64,000 nucleotides of DNA from Eutreptiella sp. 'Long Island Sound 2002' (taxonomy: Eukaryota > Euglenozoa > Euglenophyceae > Eutreptiales > Eutreptiaceae), in contig OZ038389.1 in NCBI GenBank assembly GCA_964036045.1, positions 35,730,912-35,794,911 on the forward strand. Direction: 5' to 3'. Made by a program: the position numbers and the translations under genes. Each line of letters opens with the position of its first letter. Positions within the stretch are counted from its first letter, which is position 1. Shown here piece by piece: positions 46,254-56,390 of this stretch. A model generated the notes under the pieces. The model worked only from the letters and a program-made list of their open reading frames with translations, did no database searches and was not told where the DNA came from.

Positions 46254-47118
46254 GGACAGGGGGGTCTTTGATCAACTTCCCCGAAAGGGTTGTGTCCTTC
46301 CGTTCCTCAAAAATAATGTCTCTTTTCTTGGAACACAACTCAGTGTCCACTTGATCGCCAGGAATTACTGTCGAAAAAACTTTGGCGATTTCTTCGGCCT
46401 TGGCAGGAAGAATCTTCTTACGGATGTCCCTAAAAAGGTCCGTATCAACTGCCTCTTGAAGATAGGTGGGTCGAGTGTCGACATTCCAGAGATTCTCTTC
46501 GTGATCCAGCTCCTCGAAAGGATCTATGAAAGCTTCCACACGGGGTTTTTCATAAAAAACTCTGAATTTGCGGCGCGATTTAAAATTTTTCTTAGCCTGT
46601 GCACTGAAGATTCTTTTCGATGTCGATCGTATTGGGGAAGAGGGAGACGAGGCGGAACCATTTGACTTTGGATCACCATGGGCATCTGACGGACAAAAAT
46701 GAGAAAAAATAGATTCATCATCAGTACCACGCTCAACCTCAGATTCAGACCCAACACAGGAATCAGTACCAGAATCAGCAGAATCAGAGTCAGAAAGCTT
46801 TCCATCCACCAGGAATGCAAGCGAACTCCAGGGCCGCTGTGGCAGGGGACCTGTGTCGTCCCTGGCATACAGCTTAATCTTCCTGGGAAGTTCGATGTAA
46901 TCTACACAAATGTCTTGCAATTCCTGAAACCAAGGCTTGTCGTCCCACAAGGGCACAACTAAAATCGCCTGGGTTTCATCTTGCTTGATTTTGTGGATGA
47001 CCTGCTGGATTAAGTGAAACGGAGGAATAATCCACAACTTCTTGTCCCATTTATGGGTCCAAGCGTCGCGAAAGTGCTTGTCAAAGCGCTTGTTCTCGCG
47101 GTTAGCAAAGGCATCATA
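46141..47118 (-). CDS. element B pol: extra DIRS-like domain and linker between protease and RT
   Basis: Open from just after an in-frame TAA at 47121-47119. It begins YDAFANRENKRFDKHF, then KKLWIIPPFHLIQQVIHKI and ILVVPLWDDKPWFQEL. The order D-x-F-A-x-x-N, W-x-x-PPF and P-x-W-x-x-x-x-W resembles a conserved domain known to me from DIRS-type elements, there located elsewhere in pol. A serine/aspartate-rich acidic linker (about residues 90-150) and the approach to RT (LIKDPPVRGQFGEAF) follow. Element A holds a comparable segment at the same place. Function unknown; the PPF motif recalls, but does not prove, an adenine-methyltransferase-type NPPF motif. Confidence 0.6.
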   Translation of the reverse strand, partial: YDAFANRENKRFDKHFRDAWTHKWDKKLWIIPPFHLIQQVIHKIKQDETQAILVVPLWDDKPWFQELQDICVDYIELPRKIKLYARDDTGPLPQRPWSSLAFLVDGKLSDSDSADSGTDSCVGSESEVERGTDDESIFSHFCPSDAHGDPKSNGSASSPSSPIRSTSKRIFSAQAKKNFKSRRKFRVFYEKPRVEAFIDPFEELDHEENLWNVDTRPTYLQEAVDTDLFRDIRKKILPAKAEEIAKVFSTVIPGDQVDTELCSKKRDIIFEERKDTTLSGKLIKDPPVRGQFGEAFIELCEGYKAKKQRPYENHGHKHEILRRKN

Positions 47119-47940
47119 TTATGGCCAAAAGGAATGGTGTTCATAAAAATATTCACAAATTGTATCGCGCCATTTGTCGACAACTCTGTAGGATGAAGAG
47201 TGCCAGCGCGAAGGGCGTCGTGGCTGGGAGTCCCTACGAAGACATTCTAACTCTCGGGAGTAATCGGCACTCCCATTCACCTCTGCAATGGTGACATCTT
47301 CGCCAAATTTTGGTGTAACCTTTTGCTTCAAAAATTCTTCTGCACTTTTAAACCCTGCGTGCAAAAAACGAAATTCAGGACGCTCCAAGGGACCTGACTC
47401 CAGCAAAAAACAATGCCGATGACCTACGGGCGCCACCCTGTTCTTGCGAAGCCAAGGATGGCCCAAGTAAAGGTCATACTTTATGTCGGCACGATAGAAG
47501 TAGTCATCCTTAAGGATAACTTCCTCCACATTACCTTCTTCCCAAAGGTCTTGAGCGACCAAATGAGTTGATATATAACAACCGCGTTGCCCACCTGCGA
47601 GAGAATGTCCAGAAACTCCCTCGAGGGTAACAGGAAGAGGCGAATCAAACACGCAGTCGTCAGGCAAAAAGGAATTGGATTGGAGATTTACCTCTGATCC
47701 ATTGTCACACAAACAAGTGGCGAGGTGGAAATTGCCCTTGCGATCAGAGACCCACATCTTTGTGACAAACTGACGGGCCCTGTGCTTGGACTGTACACCA
47801 ACCTCGTCCACTACCACAGAAGGATCCGCTGCCGGATCCAGGGGAGAGGAGACAAGCGACCCTACATCAAGTAGTGGTCGAGAAGGAATCTGGGGATCAT
47901 GCCTGAAATCGCCTGGGGAGGGGCGATTTTCGTGGCTCCC
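47119..47940 (-). CDS. element B pol: aspartic protease
   Basis: Same frame as gag and nucleocapsid, starting after the TAG at 47943-47941 (TAG GGG context). Retropepsin-like features are TCLCDNGSEVNL (active-site D-[ST]-G appears as DNG), a flap-like SGHSLAGGQRG and the late hydrophobic-G motif YDLYLGHPWLRKN. Such proteases cut the Gag-Pol precursor. The DNG triplet departs from the usual DTG/DSG and may weaken activity. It ends at an in-frame TAA (47121-47119) after HHSFWP. Confidence 0.75.
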   Translation of the reverse strand, partial: GSHENRPSPGDFRHDPQIPSRPLLDVGSLVSSPLDPAADPSVVVDEVGVQSKHRARQFVTKMWVSDRKGNFHLATCLCDNGSEVNLQSNSFLPDDCVFDSPLPVTLEGVSGHSLAGGQRGCYISTHLVAQDLWEEGNVEEVILKDDYFYRADIKYDLYLGHPWLRKNRVAPVGHRHCFLLESGPLERPEFRFLHAGFKSAEEFLKQKVTPKFGEDVTIAEVNGSADYSRELECLRRDSQPRRPSRWHSSSYRVVDKWRDTICEYFYEHHSFWP

Positions 47941-48368
47941 CTAGGCGTTCTGACCTCCAGTAGCTGCGTTAACATTATGGACACAGCCTGATTCGTCGAC
48001 CCACTCATCTTGGAGCGGATCATCTGCTGGATTCAAGGCATTTTCAGCGTAATCTCGATCCGCATCGGACACCTGATCTGCACCTGAGACCTGGTCCACA
48101 CGATGGTTGCCCTTTCCACGTCCACGGCCACGGCCGCCGGATGATGGACCTCCACCGTCGCCACGCCCTCTGCCCTTACCAGAGGAAGGGGTTCCCGAAG
48201 AACTTCCCTTACCTTTACCGTGGAATCCTTGAGCATTTCCCTTGTTTGTACCGGATTGAGGGGTTTGGCCTGGATTTCGATTTCCGCCTCCGGCGTTGCT
48301 ATTGGGATTTTTCTGGCCGTTCGGCTGCCCACCGGAGCCGGATGGAGTCCGATTTCCTGTGCCTTGGG
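47941..48368 (-). CDS. element B nucleocapsid, C-terminal part (separated from its N-terminal part by element A)
   Basis: In frame with 60201-59811 when element A and one acccg copy are removed (60201, 59811, 48366 and 47817 share register). The peptide is rich in Gly, Asn, Arg and Gln with RGRG repeats (GKGRGRGDGGG, GRGRGRGKGN), typical of RNA-binding nucleocapsid tails. It ends NAATGGQNA then TAG at 47943-47941, followed directly in frame by the protease ORF. Confidence 0.75.
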
Positions 48369-48373
48369 ACCCG
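48369..48373. other. element A target-site duplication, left copy (acccg)
   Basis: acccg directly precedes the 48374 LTR end and is repeated at 59811-59815 directly after the other LTR. Confidence 0.95.
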
Positions 48374-49190
48374 AGAAAAGTTTATAGTGTTTTCAGCACT
48401 GTGTTTTTGCTTCTCCTGCTGCTTGTTGTTGCTGTAGGGTGTCCTGCTGCTGGTTTTGGATGATGAAAAGCTTTTATTTGTTGAAATACAGTAAAGCCAA
48501 CTCAATCCAGGATAGCCCAAGCCAACAGTATGCAAAGAGAAGGTAATTCAGGATCAAAGCATGAAGGGCTGCAGTGAAAACAGTGAAAGATGATTAGGTA
48601 TTCACAGAAACTGCAACTCAGGATACAAATGAATGCATATTCACAGAGATAGCTGAAATGTTTTGGGAAAAGAGTTAGAAAACTGCCTCAGGATCACTCT
48701 CTCTCCATAGTGCCATCTTAGGAGATGTGCACTCTTTGTTTTGGCTCCCATATGTGCTGAGGTGGCATGGTATGTGGCGATGAGGTCACTGCCATGTCAC
48801 ATGGGATCTTCCTACTCAGTTGGGATCTTCCTACTTAGTTAGGCTGACCAGGAATTGAACCCAGGACCTCTCAAAAAGAGGTGCCTAACCCCCTATGGTG
48901 CATACCACTAGGGCAGATAAGTATTCATGGAAAAACATAGATAAATTCATAGGCTCTACCTTAGGTATGTCAGTGCTCAGTCAACTCAGGAAAAGATGTT
49001 TTACTTCTGATTGAAAGGGGATTAAGGGGTCCACTCCATATCCTGATTGGGTGTTTGGTTCCATAGGTCAAAATGTGTTATCACCACTTTTGGCTGGACC
49101 AATACTAAGATAAAAATGCATGGATGTTCAGTGCATCTCTAATACAACTAGAGTATGTCCTAAAGCAATGGAAAAGCACTTTTTCTTACT
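48374..49190 (-). repeat. element A 3' LTR (817 bp)
   Basis: On the minus strand it begins AGTAAGAAAAAGTGC and ends ACTATAAACTTTTCT. It includes a tRNA-like sequence at 48843-48917. It is nearly identical to 58994-59810. Confidence 0.95.
48843..48917 (-). other. tRNA-like sequence in the element A 3' LTR (copy at 59463-59537 in the 5' LTR)
   Basis: The minus strand has D-arm-like CCTAGTGGTATGC, a possible anticodon arm GGGGG-TTAGGCA-CCTCT, and B-box GGTTCAATTCC in CCTGGGTTCAATTCCTGG. The 3' acceptor-like GTCAGCC has no 5' partner, so the cloverleaf is incomplete. Possibly a tRNA-derived insertion captured by the LTR, or an internal Pol III-type promoter. Confidence 0.45.
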
Positions 49191-49200
49191 CCCCCCTTGT
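49191..49200 (-). other. element A polypurine tract
   Basis: ACAAGGGGGG on the minus strand abuts the AGTAAG start of the 3' LTR. Confidence 0.85.
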
Positions 49201-51461
49201 GCTGTGGTGGCCACCACTGTCGCATTTTAGGAAAAAGGGAATTTTTCTTGGCCTTTCCTTGGTTTCCACATCTACTTTAAAATACCTACAGTTTCCCTCA
49301 CACTGAAAAATGGGCGCTCACCATGGCTGGCGTCCTTTTGCTGCTCTGATTGTACAGTTTCCTACAGAAGACTCAGCGCTCTTGGCGCTGCCGGGGCTCC
49401 TGTGGCTTGGTTGGGTTAGATTGGGAGCATGCCAAACATGTGCATATACATCCCTTCCTCCAAGATGCAGCGTCGACACAACCCAAACGCAAGACACATT
49501 ATACACACTCGCATGGGTTCTCGTAAACCTGCTGGCGACCTGTGACCTGTCTTAGGGCGTAGGGAGTCGAAAAGAAATTAATTTGCCCCTTGGTGGGGTC
49601 TTGGTTCTGCTCAGTCTCTCCAGGCACCTGCGTTTCGGCCCGAACACGGCCTACTCAGCGAGGCTGCGCGTGGGTATCTGCAGAGGCAGGAATGGGAGAA
49701 TTATGGACGAATCCACGCAAAAACGAAGCGACGACACCAAAATCCGTCAAATGACGGCGTAGAATTTTTCTGAAACGACACACCTGAGTAGAATCCAATT
49801 GTGCATCAAAGGCACATTTTTATAGAAATTATAGTCATCTCTGGATTTTTTAAGTCCAGAAATTCATACGCATAAAATGGCGGCGCGCAGGAGCGGCTCC
49901 TAGCGAAGCGCCGGAAAATGGAAAAATAATGGAATTATAAACGTATGTATCACGTAGTCTTGAAAATGACGAGACACACATTAATAAACAAACATACAGA
50001 TTCCACCCACACTAATAGAAGCTTCAAAAATTCAAGAATTCGAAAATCAATTGAAAAGACTTCAATGAATCAGGTATAAACTACAGGTATGCTCGTCTTG
50101 CATGCCGCATACACATTGCTCGTCTCGAGTCTCCGTGACCGAGTCGTGTAGCAGCGTTAACAACGATAACCACGATAGGACGCGGTAGAGGGATTGATTG
50201 GAAAGATTGCAGATGATTAGCGGTCAGATCAGGGTGATTAGTCATACACACAAGTGCATAGCAACGTTCTTCGCGTGCGCCCCTTTTGTTTTCTCTCCTT
50301 GCTTCACTTCCCAGCGGTAGGTAAGGTAGGTACGCCCAGGCGGGGCCACCCCCTGGTGGAGTCAAGATTGTTGTGGAGATGGGCAGGTTTGCCCACGTGA
50401 TTGTGCATAGTCGTGCATGCACACACGCATTAAAGGGTAGGCCACGCGAAGTGCGCACGGTAAACCTTGTTTAGGCTACCCAGGGGCTCCTCGGTACGTT
50501 CTTTAAGAGAACCTGAGGAGTCCCTTAACGCTTGCTTGCTTGATAAGGGTAGCTGCTCCATGCAGCGTGTTTGCGGACAGCGTATTATAGGGCACACTGA
50601 GAAGGGTATAATACCTGGAGTGTGCCTTGGTTCCTCCGCCGCAAACGCCCTTTCATTTGCCTTTGTTTTACAGGTGGGCAGGTAGGGTGAGTGGTGCAGC
50701 AGCATTTTTTTATGCCCTGCTAAACAGGGGCGCAGATCACACAAACAAGTAACTCCGCTCCGCCTGTGGCAGAGCAGGGAGTCCGACTTCATCGACATCT
50801 GCGCCTTGCACACGAGAGCACTCCTTCCCTCCATGCCCTTGCAGGGGAAACGCGTTGTGGCGTCCCCTGTGAGGCCACAGTTGCTTAGCAGCGCTGTGTT
50901 CTCTTGTCATTTCACAGGTGGGTCGCTAGGACCCTCGAGAACTTTCTCTTCGCAACGCCAAGTAGAGCGTGCGTGTAGGAGTGGTAGTCCTGCGTGGGGG
51001 CTAGAGCCAGTTGCCCAGCGCTCGCCCACCAGGATGGTGCCACTGTAGGGTGTGTAGGACCTGTAGGGGGCGTGTCACTGTCCCACCCTTTTCCTGCAAT
51101 TTTAGCTGGGTTGGTGGGCTGTGACAGTGGGTTAGGTTAGTGTTTTTGGCCACATAGCAAACAGGCGTTTTGCATGCCTTCACAGCTTTTGGCCACCCCT
51201 CCCTGTAGTAGACAGGTAGGTAGGGAAAACAATACCTGGATTAACACTCTGGGTATTCCCCCAAGGTTTTGCGCCAGCACAGAAATTGGGCGCATAGGGG
51301 AGGGGAGACCCGGGGCGTACCCCGTGGCATCAATAAGCCAACCCTCCAGGTTCAGCAAGGGCGCAGACTTGGGTATAATTAGGACACCACTTCTGCGGCT
51401 TGCTCTCAGGACCTTAGGACTAGCACACTCACACATACGCTTTGGCAGGTAAGGGTAAGGT
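49201..51461 (-). other. element A 3' noncoding region (~2.3 kb)
   Basis: Between the pol stop and the PPT. No coding domains were found. It shares segments with the element C interior, including the GTATTATA/TATAATAC hairpin arms (50582-50589; 50607-50614). Such conservation in a noncoding 3' region suggests a cis-acting role in transcript handling or packaging. Confidence 0.6.
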
Positions 51462-54400
51462 TCAGTCCCTAGCTTTATTCTTGGAGGCAAGCATCTCAGC
51501 GAGCCTCAACAACTCACCAAGGTTGTTCTGGGACAAGTAGTCAACCAGAACTGAGTTTAGGCGTCCCTCAGGTAGAACAAATGCAGAGAAGGGCTCCCAG
51601 GTGGCCTCTTCGACTCCAAACCCTTCCCAGAGGGTGAGGAAGCGCCAACCCTGGCGATAGCGGTGGCGTAGGACAGACTTCACCAGGTAGAAGCCCTCCT
51701 TAGCCATCTCCTCGGCGTTCATGTCGGGGAGTTCACCTTCAACTTCCATAGGGCTGGCAGCCCCTTGTAGGTCCAGAGCGGCGATTTCCTCGTCGTTCAG
51801 CTCCCACTCCTCCCCACAGAGGTCTTCAGGATCATGGTAGCGCTTCAGGTGTTGAGCGGCGCACACCAGGGTCCCCCCTAGACGGGGAGAACACCGCACG
51901 GTGATACGGTGTCCATCCACAGATAGGATCTTGTACGGCCCGAAGTATGGGTCATCGCTGGTAGAGCGTGGCCAGGCGGGTAGTCGACTGTGGTGCACCA
52001 GCACCCAGTCCCCTTCTTGGTAGGTGGCCGGTACACGGTGCTTGTTCTTCTTGTTCCACTGACGCTCCCTCACTCTCTGGAGCATAGCCTTGGCCTTGTC
52101 CACCTTCGCTTGTTGCTCTTGGACCCATTCACCCACAGAAGAATGGGTGTCCTCTGGATAGGGGGCATGTAGGAACCATGCCGGGCGCCCCATGAACAGC
52201 TCATGTGGCGAGTAGCCAGTAGCTGAACTCTCTTGGGAGTTCATCATCAAGGATATGACGGGGAGTAGTCTCACCCAGTCTCTGGTGCGTTCAGTTTTGC
52301 ACCATATCCTGACGTTCTCCTTCAGGACACGAATCTGTCGCTCACATAGGGGGTTGCTCGTGTGAGAGTAGGGAATCCCCGTAGACACCTGGACATTGAG
52401 GGACCTCAGGACCCTCTTGTACCAGCCAGTATCTGAGCGTACTCGTACGTCCTCATCGGAGTTGATCTCCTTGGGCGCCCCATAGACACAAAACCACTCC
52501 TCCAGGAGTATCTTGATAGTCTCCTCTCCGGTAATGTGCTTGGTACATGGGAACACCCTGGTAAACCTGGTCAACCCACAGGTTACCACGAGGGCGAAGT
52601 CATAGCCCCCGAACTTCGGCATCTCCGTGTAGTCCACGTATAGAACACTGTTAGCACAGTGAGGGATGGGCAGGGTCGAGTAGAGACCTCTGTCCCTGAT
52701 ATCCCCTGGTTTACAGGACCTGCACGGGCACTTGTCCACGATAGGCAGGAGCGTCTTCCGCAGCTGGTCGTCAGTCCACGTAGTGTGGAACCACTGCTTG
52801 AACAGCCTCAGGGTACGGTCAGCACCCACATGACCACTGGACTCATGGGTCCACTTCAGCAGCGCTGGGACTCGGTCACTAGGCACCACGATGCGGTCCT
52901 CGTGCCAGAGGTAGCTCTTGTCCCGCTTCCACTGGTCTTGGTTGACCAGGAGGGGTTCAAGGCGTTTCTCCAGGCGCCGGTAGATATCCCCAAACTCCTG
53001 TAGGTACTCCGATTGTTGGAGTCCATCCAGGGGGCGTATCATGGTCATGTTCAGGTCCAGGTGTACGTCCATACGGCTGAACGCTTCCTTAGCCAGCGCT
53101 TCAGACCGGGCACCAATCAGGGCGTCGAAGTTGTTGCGGCTGATGTAGTCGGCACACTCGTTCTTCACTCCCTGGATATGGTGTACCGTCAGCCGTAGTT
53201 GACTGAGGTAGGTCCACCAGCGACGTAGCTTGGCCTTCTCAGGTGGGGGGCCCTTCTGGAAACTGCGGACCGGTTCTTGGTCGCATAGCCAGACCACAGG
53301 GTTACTCCCCAACAGTCGTGCTTGTGAGGATAGCACCAGCATACCCGCGAGCAGTTCCTGCTCATAGGTGGAGTAGTTCCCTCTGGCCTGGTTCCACTTC
53401 CAGTTCCAGTGGCCCAGAGGTACTAGGACCCACTTGTCGTCAGGGTAGCTGTGCTTGAGGGTTCCATCTCGGTTGAGACCTTCCGTCCCCCATTGGGAAA
53501 TGGCCGAGTCGAACTCCTCCTTCTCTAGTGCTTGCCATTGGAACAACGTTCCACCACCGCCCACATTGCTGGCGTCGGTCACCAGGATAATCTCCCCTTG
53601 TGCCCTAGGCACGCCCAAGCACTTAGCGTTGGCTACCTTGTCTTTGAGCTCGTCAAACGCTTGTTGCTCTTGTGGGCCCCAGCGCCAAGTAGTACTCTTC
53701 TTGATCAAGTCAGTCAGTACCGCGCTGGTGTAGGTGAAGTTTTTGATGTGGCGGCGATAGAAGTTGCACGCCCCAATGAAACTGCGTACATCATTAAGTC
53801 CTTTCTTGGGGTCTTCGTGTCGTACCTTGGCATCCATCAGGGGTTTGGCCTTAGAGGCCGCTGGGGTCCACCACCCATAGCCAACGTCAAACCCCAGGTA
53901 CTGCATGGTCTCCTGCATGAACTCACACTTCTCCAGCTTGAGTCGTGTGTGGTTCTCCTGGCAGACCGCAAAGAACTCACCCAAGAGGATTAGGTGATCC
54001 TCCTGGGTATTGGTCCCGAGGCATACATCGTCGATGTGAGCCTCCATCTGGGCCCCACGGGATATGAGCTCCTGCAGCTTAGGTCTCCTTCGTAGGATGG
54101 ACAAGATCTTGTTCATCAGCTCTTGGAACAGAGCGGGGGCGTTAGCCACGCCGAATGGCATGACCTTCCACTTGAATACCCTCCCCTGAGGGGTGATGAA
54201 GGCCAGTAGTTCCTGCGCGTTGGGCGTCAGGTCCACTTGCCAGAATCCACTTCGCTTGTCCATCTTGGTCTTGTAGCGACAGGAGGCTATCTTCTCCAGG
54301 GTAGACTCCATATTGGGAATGGACCCTGAGTGGTTCAGCGTCTTCTTGTTCAGCTCTCCATAGTCCACTACCAGCCGTTTGGCTGTAGACCCAGGTTTAG

Positions 54401-56360
54401 CCACCAGGAAACAGGGGCTGCAGTGTAGGGGGTAGTCCCCATCCTTGTACTCCAGGACTAGGCCAGCGTCGATACATTCTTGTATCTGTCGCTCAATCTC
54501 GTCGGCCTGCTCTTTAGGAGCTGGATAGGGTCTCCTCCGGATCTTGTGACCCACGAACTCGGGTTTCAGCTTGAGGTCCATCTGTACCAGCTTGTCGCAT
54601 GAGGCTGGAGGGGGTAGTTCTCCGAACACCTCCAGATAGGTCCTTATCAGCTTTTGTACCCGCGGGTCCAGTACCTTGATCTTGTCCTCCATGTCCTCGT
54701 CGGAGTGTAAGTTGCTTGCCCCTTGAATAGACGTCGGGAGGTGGTCCTCCACCGACTCTTCGCCCGCGGTAGCATCCTTCAGCCCTTGGTAGGCATACAG
54801 AAGGTCTTGCTCAACCATCTCCGGTGGACGATGGCAACATAGGCACGCTTTAGGGGGTTCACATACACATTCCTCCGAGAGGTCGTCCTCATCTGGGGTC
54901 CTCACATGGGCACCCCATACGCTCTTCATGAGCTTGAGATCTACCTCCCTTTGCCAGGTGGTCATCTTCTGTTCGAGGTCCTCCTTCAGTTGGGATAGGT
55001 CTCCCATACGTCCTTGCTTCAGTGGCCACGAGCTGCGGGTAGGCTTCGCGTAGCATAGCTTTTTCGCCACCAACTTCCTCTTGGAATCCACATACTCCCT
55101 GAGCCTGGATCTAGGGTCCAGCTCTTCATCCACGGGGTCTTCCACCCTCATGGAGAGTAGGGGTTTTAGTGGGGCGACGTACTCGGCGTTCTCCACTTCT
55201 TCCACCGCAGTCTGCACGAAGAAGGCGTCGTGCTCAGTTTCGTCGTCTGAGTGGATAGAGCTAGGTAGCTCAGATAGTCCACACTCAGAGACTCCATCAG
55301 GAACAGGTACATGACAGGGAGAGTTGGGGGCGTTAGTGTCAGTCACGACGTACTCATCTCCTCCGGGTGTAGTTTCAACAGCATCTTGAGGTCGTAGGCG
55401 ATCCTTCAAGTCACCCAAGGCGAGTCCATCGCTTTCTCGTTGTATAGCCTGGACCAGAGTAGGGTCCAGGTCTTCCCAGGGGATGGTGGTAAGACTTCCG
55501 TCCACCACGCTGAGCATACTCCCCCATCCGGGCTTCCCAATGGGCGTCTTGCGTCCCAGAGGCACGTAGATGGCCTCATCAGGTAACCGCACAGAGCTGA
55601 TAGTCAGCTTATCAAGGAGGGTTCGCCAGTACTCGTTGCCCCCGTGGGCTCCCCAATCGGGGGAACACAGGACCATACGGGAACGTTCCAAGGCCACCTT
55701 GGTCAGCACCTTCCCCAGTTCACTGAATCTGGGGTTCCCGTAGGCCATCCCGAAAGAGGGCCAGTAAAATTTGTAGCTGCAGTTCTTCCCCTTGCTGCAG
55801 TATAGGTCCAGTACATGCTGCTTGTCGCTGGCGAACAGTTCCACACTTAGGTCTTCTCGAGAGTAACCCAACTCCCTCAGACCTTGGTCTAGGACTTCCC
55901 CCAATAGTTGATAGTCTTCAGTTTTGGAGGCCGCCATCATATTCGAGGGCTCCTCCTTCGATAGTCTCAGGTAACTCGAGGTATGTTCCGACTGCTCCAG
56001 TGGCACAGACTCTCTGCCACTGCCGTGGTCCACGTACAGGAGGTAGGGCGCTTGCAGCGTCAGGGATTGTATCTGGGAGTGCTGCACGAAGAAGTCAGTA
56101 CCCAGTACAAAGTCGAAGGCATCAGTGTCCATCACATAGAACCGATGGGCGATAGTCCTGGAGCCCATAGGTACCTCCACTTCGCAGTCCCCGCAGCTGT
56201 GCACCACATGTCCATCCCCCATCCGTATAGCGGCGGTGGTCATGGTGTTCTTCAGGCTCCCACAAGGTAAAATTTTCTTGGCCACTATCGATATTGTGGC
56301 TCCAGTATCCAGTACCCCCAGGTATTCACGTCCCCCTAGTCGGATACGTACCCAAAACAC
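51462..56360 (-). CDS. element A pol: protease, extra domain, RT, RNase H, integrase, chromodomain (1632 codons)
   Basis: The frame is open from the TGA at 56393-56391; the first ATG-type start used here is 56360. Protease: GVLDTGATISIVAKK and LGTDFF (residues ~15-100). A DIRS-like segment is at ~160-260 (VELFASDKQHVLDLYC, YGNPRFSELGKVL, then SPDWG). RT spans ~595-800 with RLVVDYGELNKKTLN, KMDKRSGFWQVDL, MPFGVANAPALFQ and AHIDDVCLG, where the usual YXDD reads HIDD. RNase H: VTDASNVGGGG (~927) and STYEQELLAGM. Integrase: HHCC (H-x3-H ... CPCRSC, ~1172-1217), then DDE residues in VDYTEMPK (~1243), NSDEDVRV (~1300) and CERQIRVLKE (~1340). Chromodomain at ~1557-1610 (FYLVKSVLRHRY, LWEGFGVEEATWEPF). 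The full length is intact. Confidence 0.95.
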   Translation of the reverse strand: MFWVRIRLGGREYLGVLDTGATISIVAKKILPCGSLKNTMTTAAIRMGDGHVVHSCGDCEVEVPMGSRTIAHRFYVMDTDAFDFVLGTDFFVQHSQIQSLTLQAPYLLYVDHGSGRESVPLEQSEHTSSYLRLSKEEPSNMMAASKTEDYQLLGEVLDQGLRELGYSREDLSVELFASDKQHVLDLYCSKGKNCSYKFYWPSFGMAYGNPRFSELGKVLTKVALERSRMVLCSPDWGAHGGNEYWRTLLDKLTISSVRLPDEAIYVPLGRKTPIGKPGWGSMLSVVDGSLTTIPWEDLDPTLVQAIQRESDGLALGDLKDRLRPQDAVETTPGGDEYVVTDTNAPNSPCHVPVPDGVSECGLSELPSSIHSDDETEHDAFFVQTAVEEVENAEYVAPLKPLLSMRVEDPVDEELDPRSRLREYVDSKRKLVAKKLCYAKPTRSSWPLKQGRMGDLSQLKEDLEQKMTTWQREVDLKLMKSVWGAHVRTPDEDDLSEECVCEPPKACLCCHRPPEMVEQDLLYAYQGLKDATAGEESVEDHLPTSIQGASNLHSDEDMEDKIKVLDPRVQKLIRTYLEVFGELPPPASCDKLVQMDLKLKPEFVGHKIRRRPYPAPKEQADEIERQIQECIDAGLVLEYKDGDYPLHCSPCFLVAKPGSTAKRLVVDYGELNKKTLNHSGSIPNMESTLEKIASCRYKTKMDKRSGFWQVDLTPNAQELLAFITPQGRVFKWKVMPFGVANAPALFQELMNKILSILRRRPKLQELISRGAQMEAHIDDVCLGTNTQEDHLILLGEFFAVCQENHTRLKLEKCEFMQETMQYLGFDVGYGWWTPAASKAKPLMDAKVRHEDPKKGLNDVRSFIGACNFYRRHIKNFTYTSAVLTDLIKKSTTWRWGPQEQQAFDELKDKVANAKCLGVPRAQGEIILVTDASNVGGGGTLFQWQALEKEEFDSAISQWGTEGLNRDGTLKHSYPDDKWVLVPLGHWNWKWNQARGNYSTYEQELLAGMLVLSSQARLLGSNPVVWLCDQEPVRSFQKGPPPEKAKLRRWWTYLSQLRLTVHHIQGVKNECADYISRNNFDALIGARSEALAKEAFSRMDVHLDLNMTMIRPLDGLQQSEYLQEFGDIYRRLEKRLEPLLVNQDQWKRDKSYLWHEDRIVVPSDRVPALLKWTHESSGHVGADRTLRLFKQWFHTTWTDDQLRKTLLPIVDKCPCRSCKPGDIRDRGLYSTLPIPHCANSVLYVDYTEMPKFGGYDFALVVTCGLTRFTRVFPCTKHITGEETIKILLEEWFCVYGAPKEINSDEDVRVRSDTGWYKRVLRSLNVQVSTGIPYSHTSNPLCERQIRVLKENVRIWCKTERTRDWVRLLPVISLMMNSQESSATGYSPHELFMGRPAWFLHAPYPEDTHSSVGEWVQEQQAKVDKAKAMLQRVRERQWNKKNKHRVPATYQEGDWVLVHHSRLPAWPRSTSDDPYFGPYKILSVDGHRITVRCSPRLGGTLVCAAQHLKRYHDPEDLCGEEWELNDEEIAALDLQGAASPMEVEGELPDMNAEEMAKEGFYLVKSVLRHRYRQGWRFLTLWEGFGVEEATWEPFSAFVLPEGRLNSVLVDYLSQNNLGELLRLAEMLASKNKARD

Positions 56361-56390
56361 CAGGTCTTGGGTGCCACCAGAGCGTCCCCG

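Noticed and set aside
48843-48917. Functional tRNA gene
   Set aside because: The B box fits, but the acceptor stem lacks a 5' partner and the copy is part of both LTRs.
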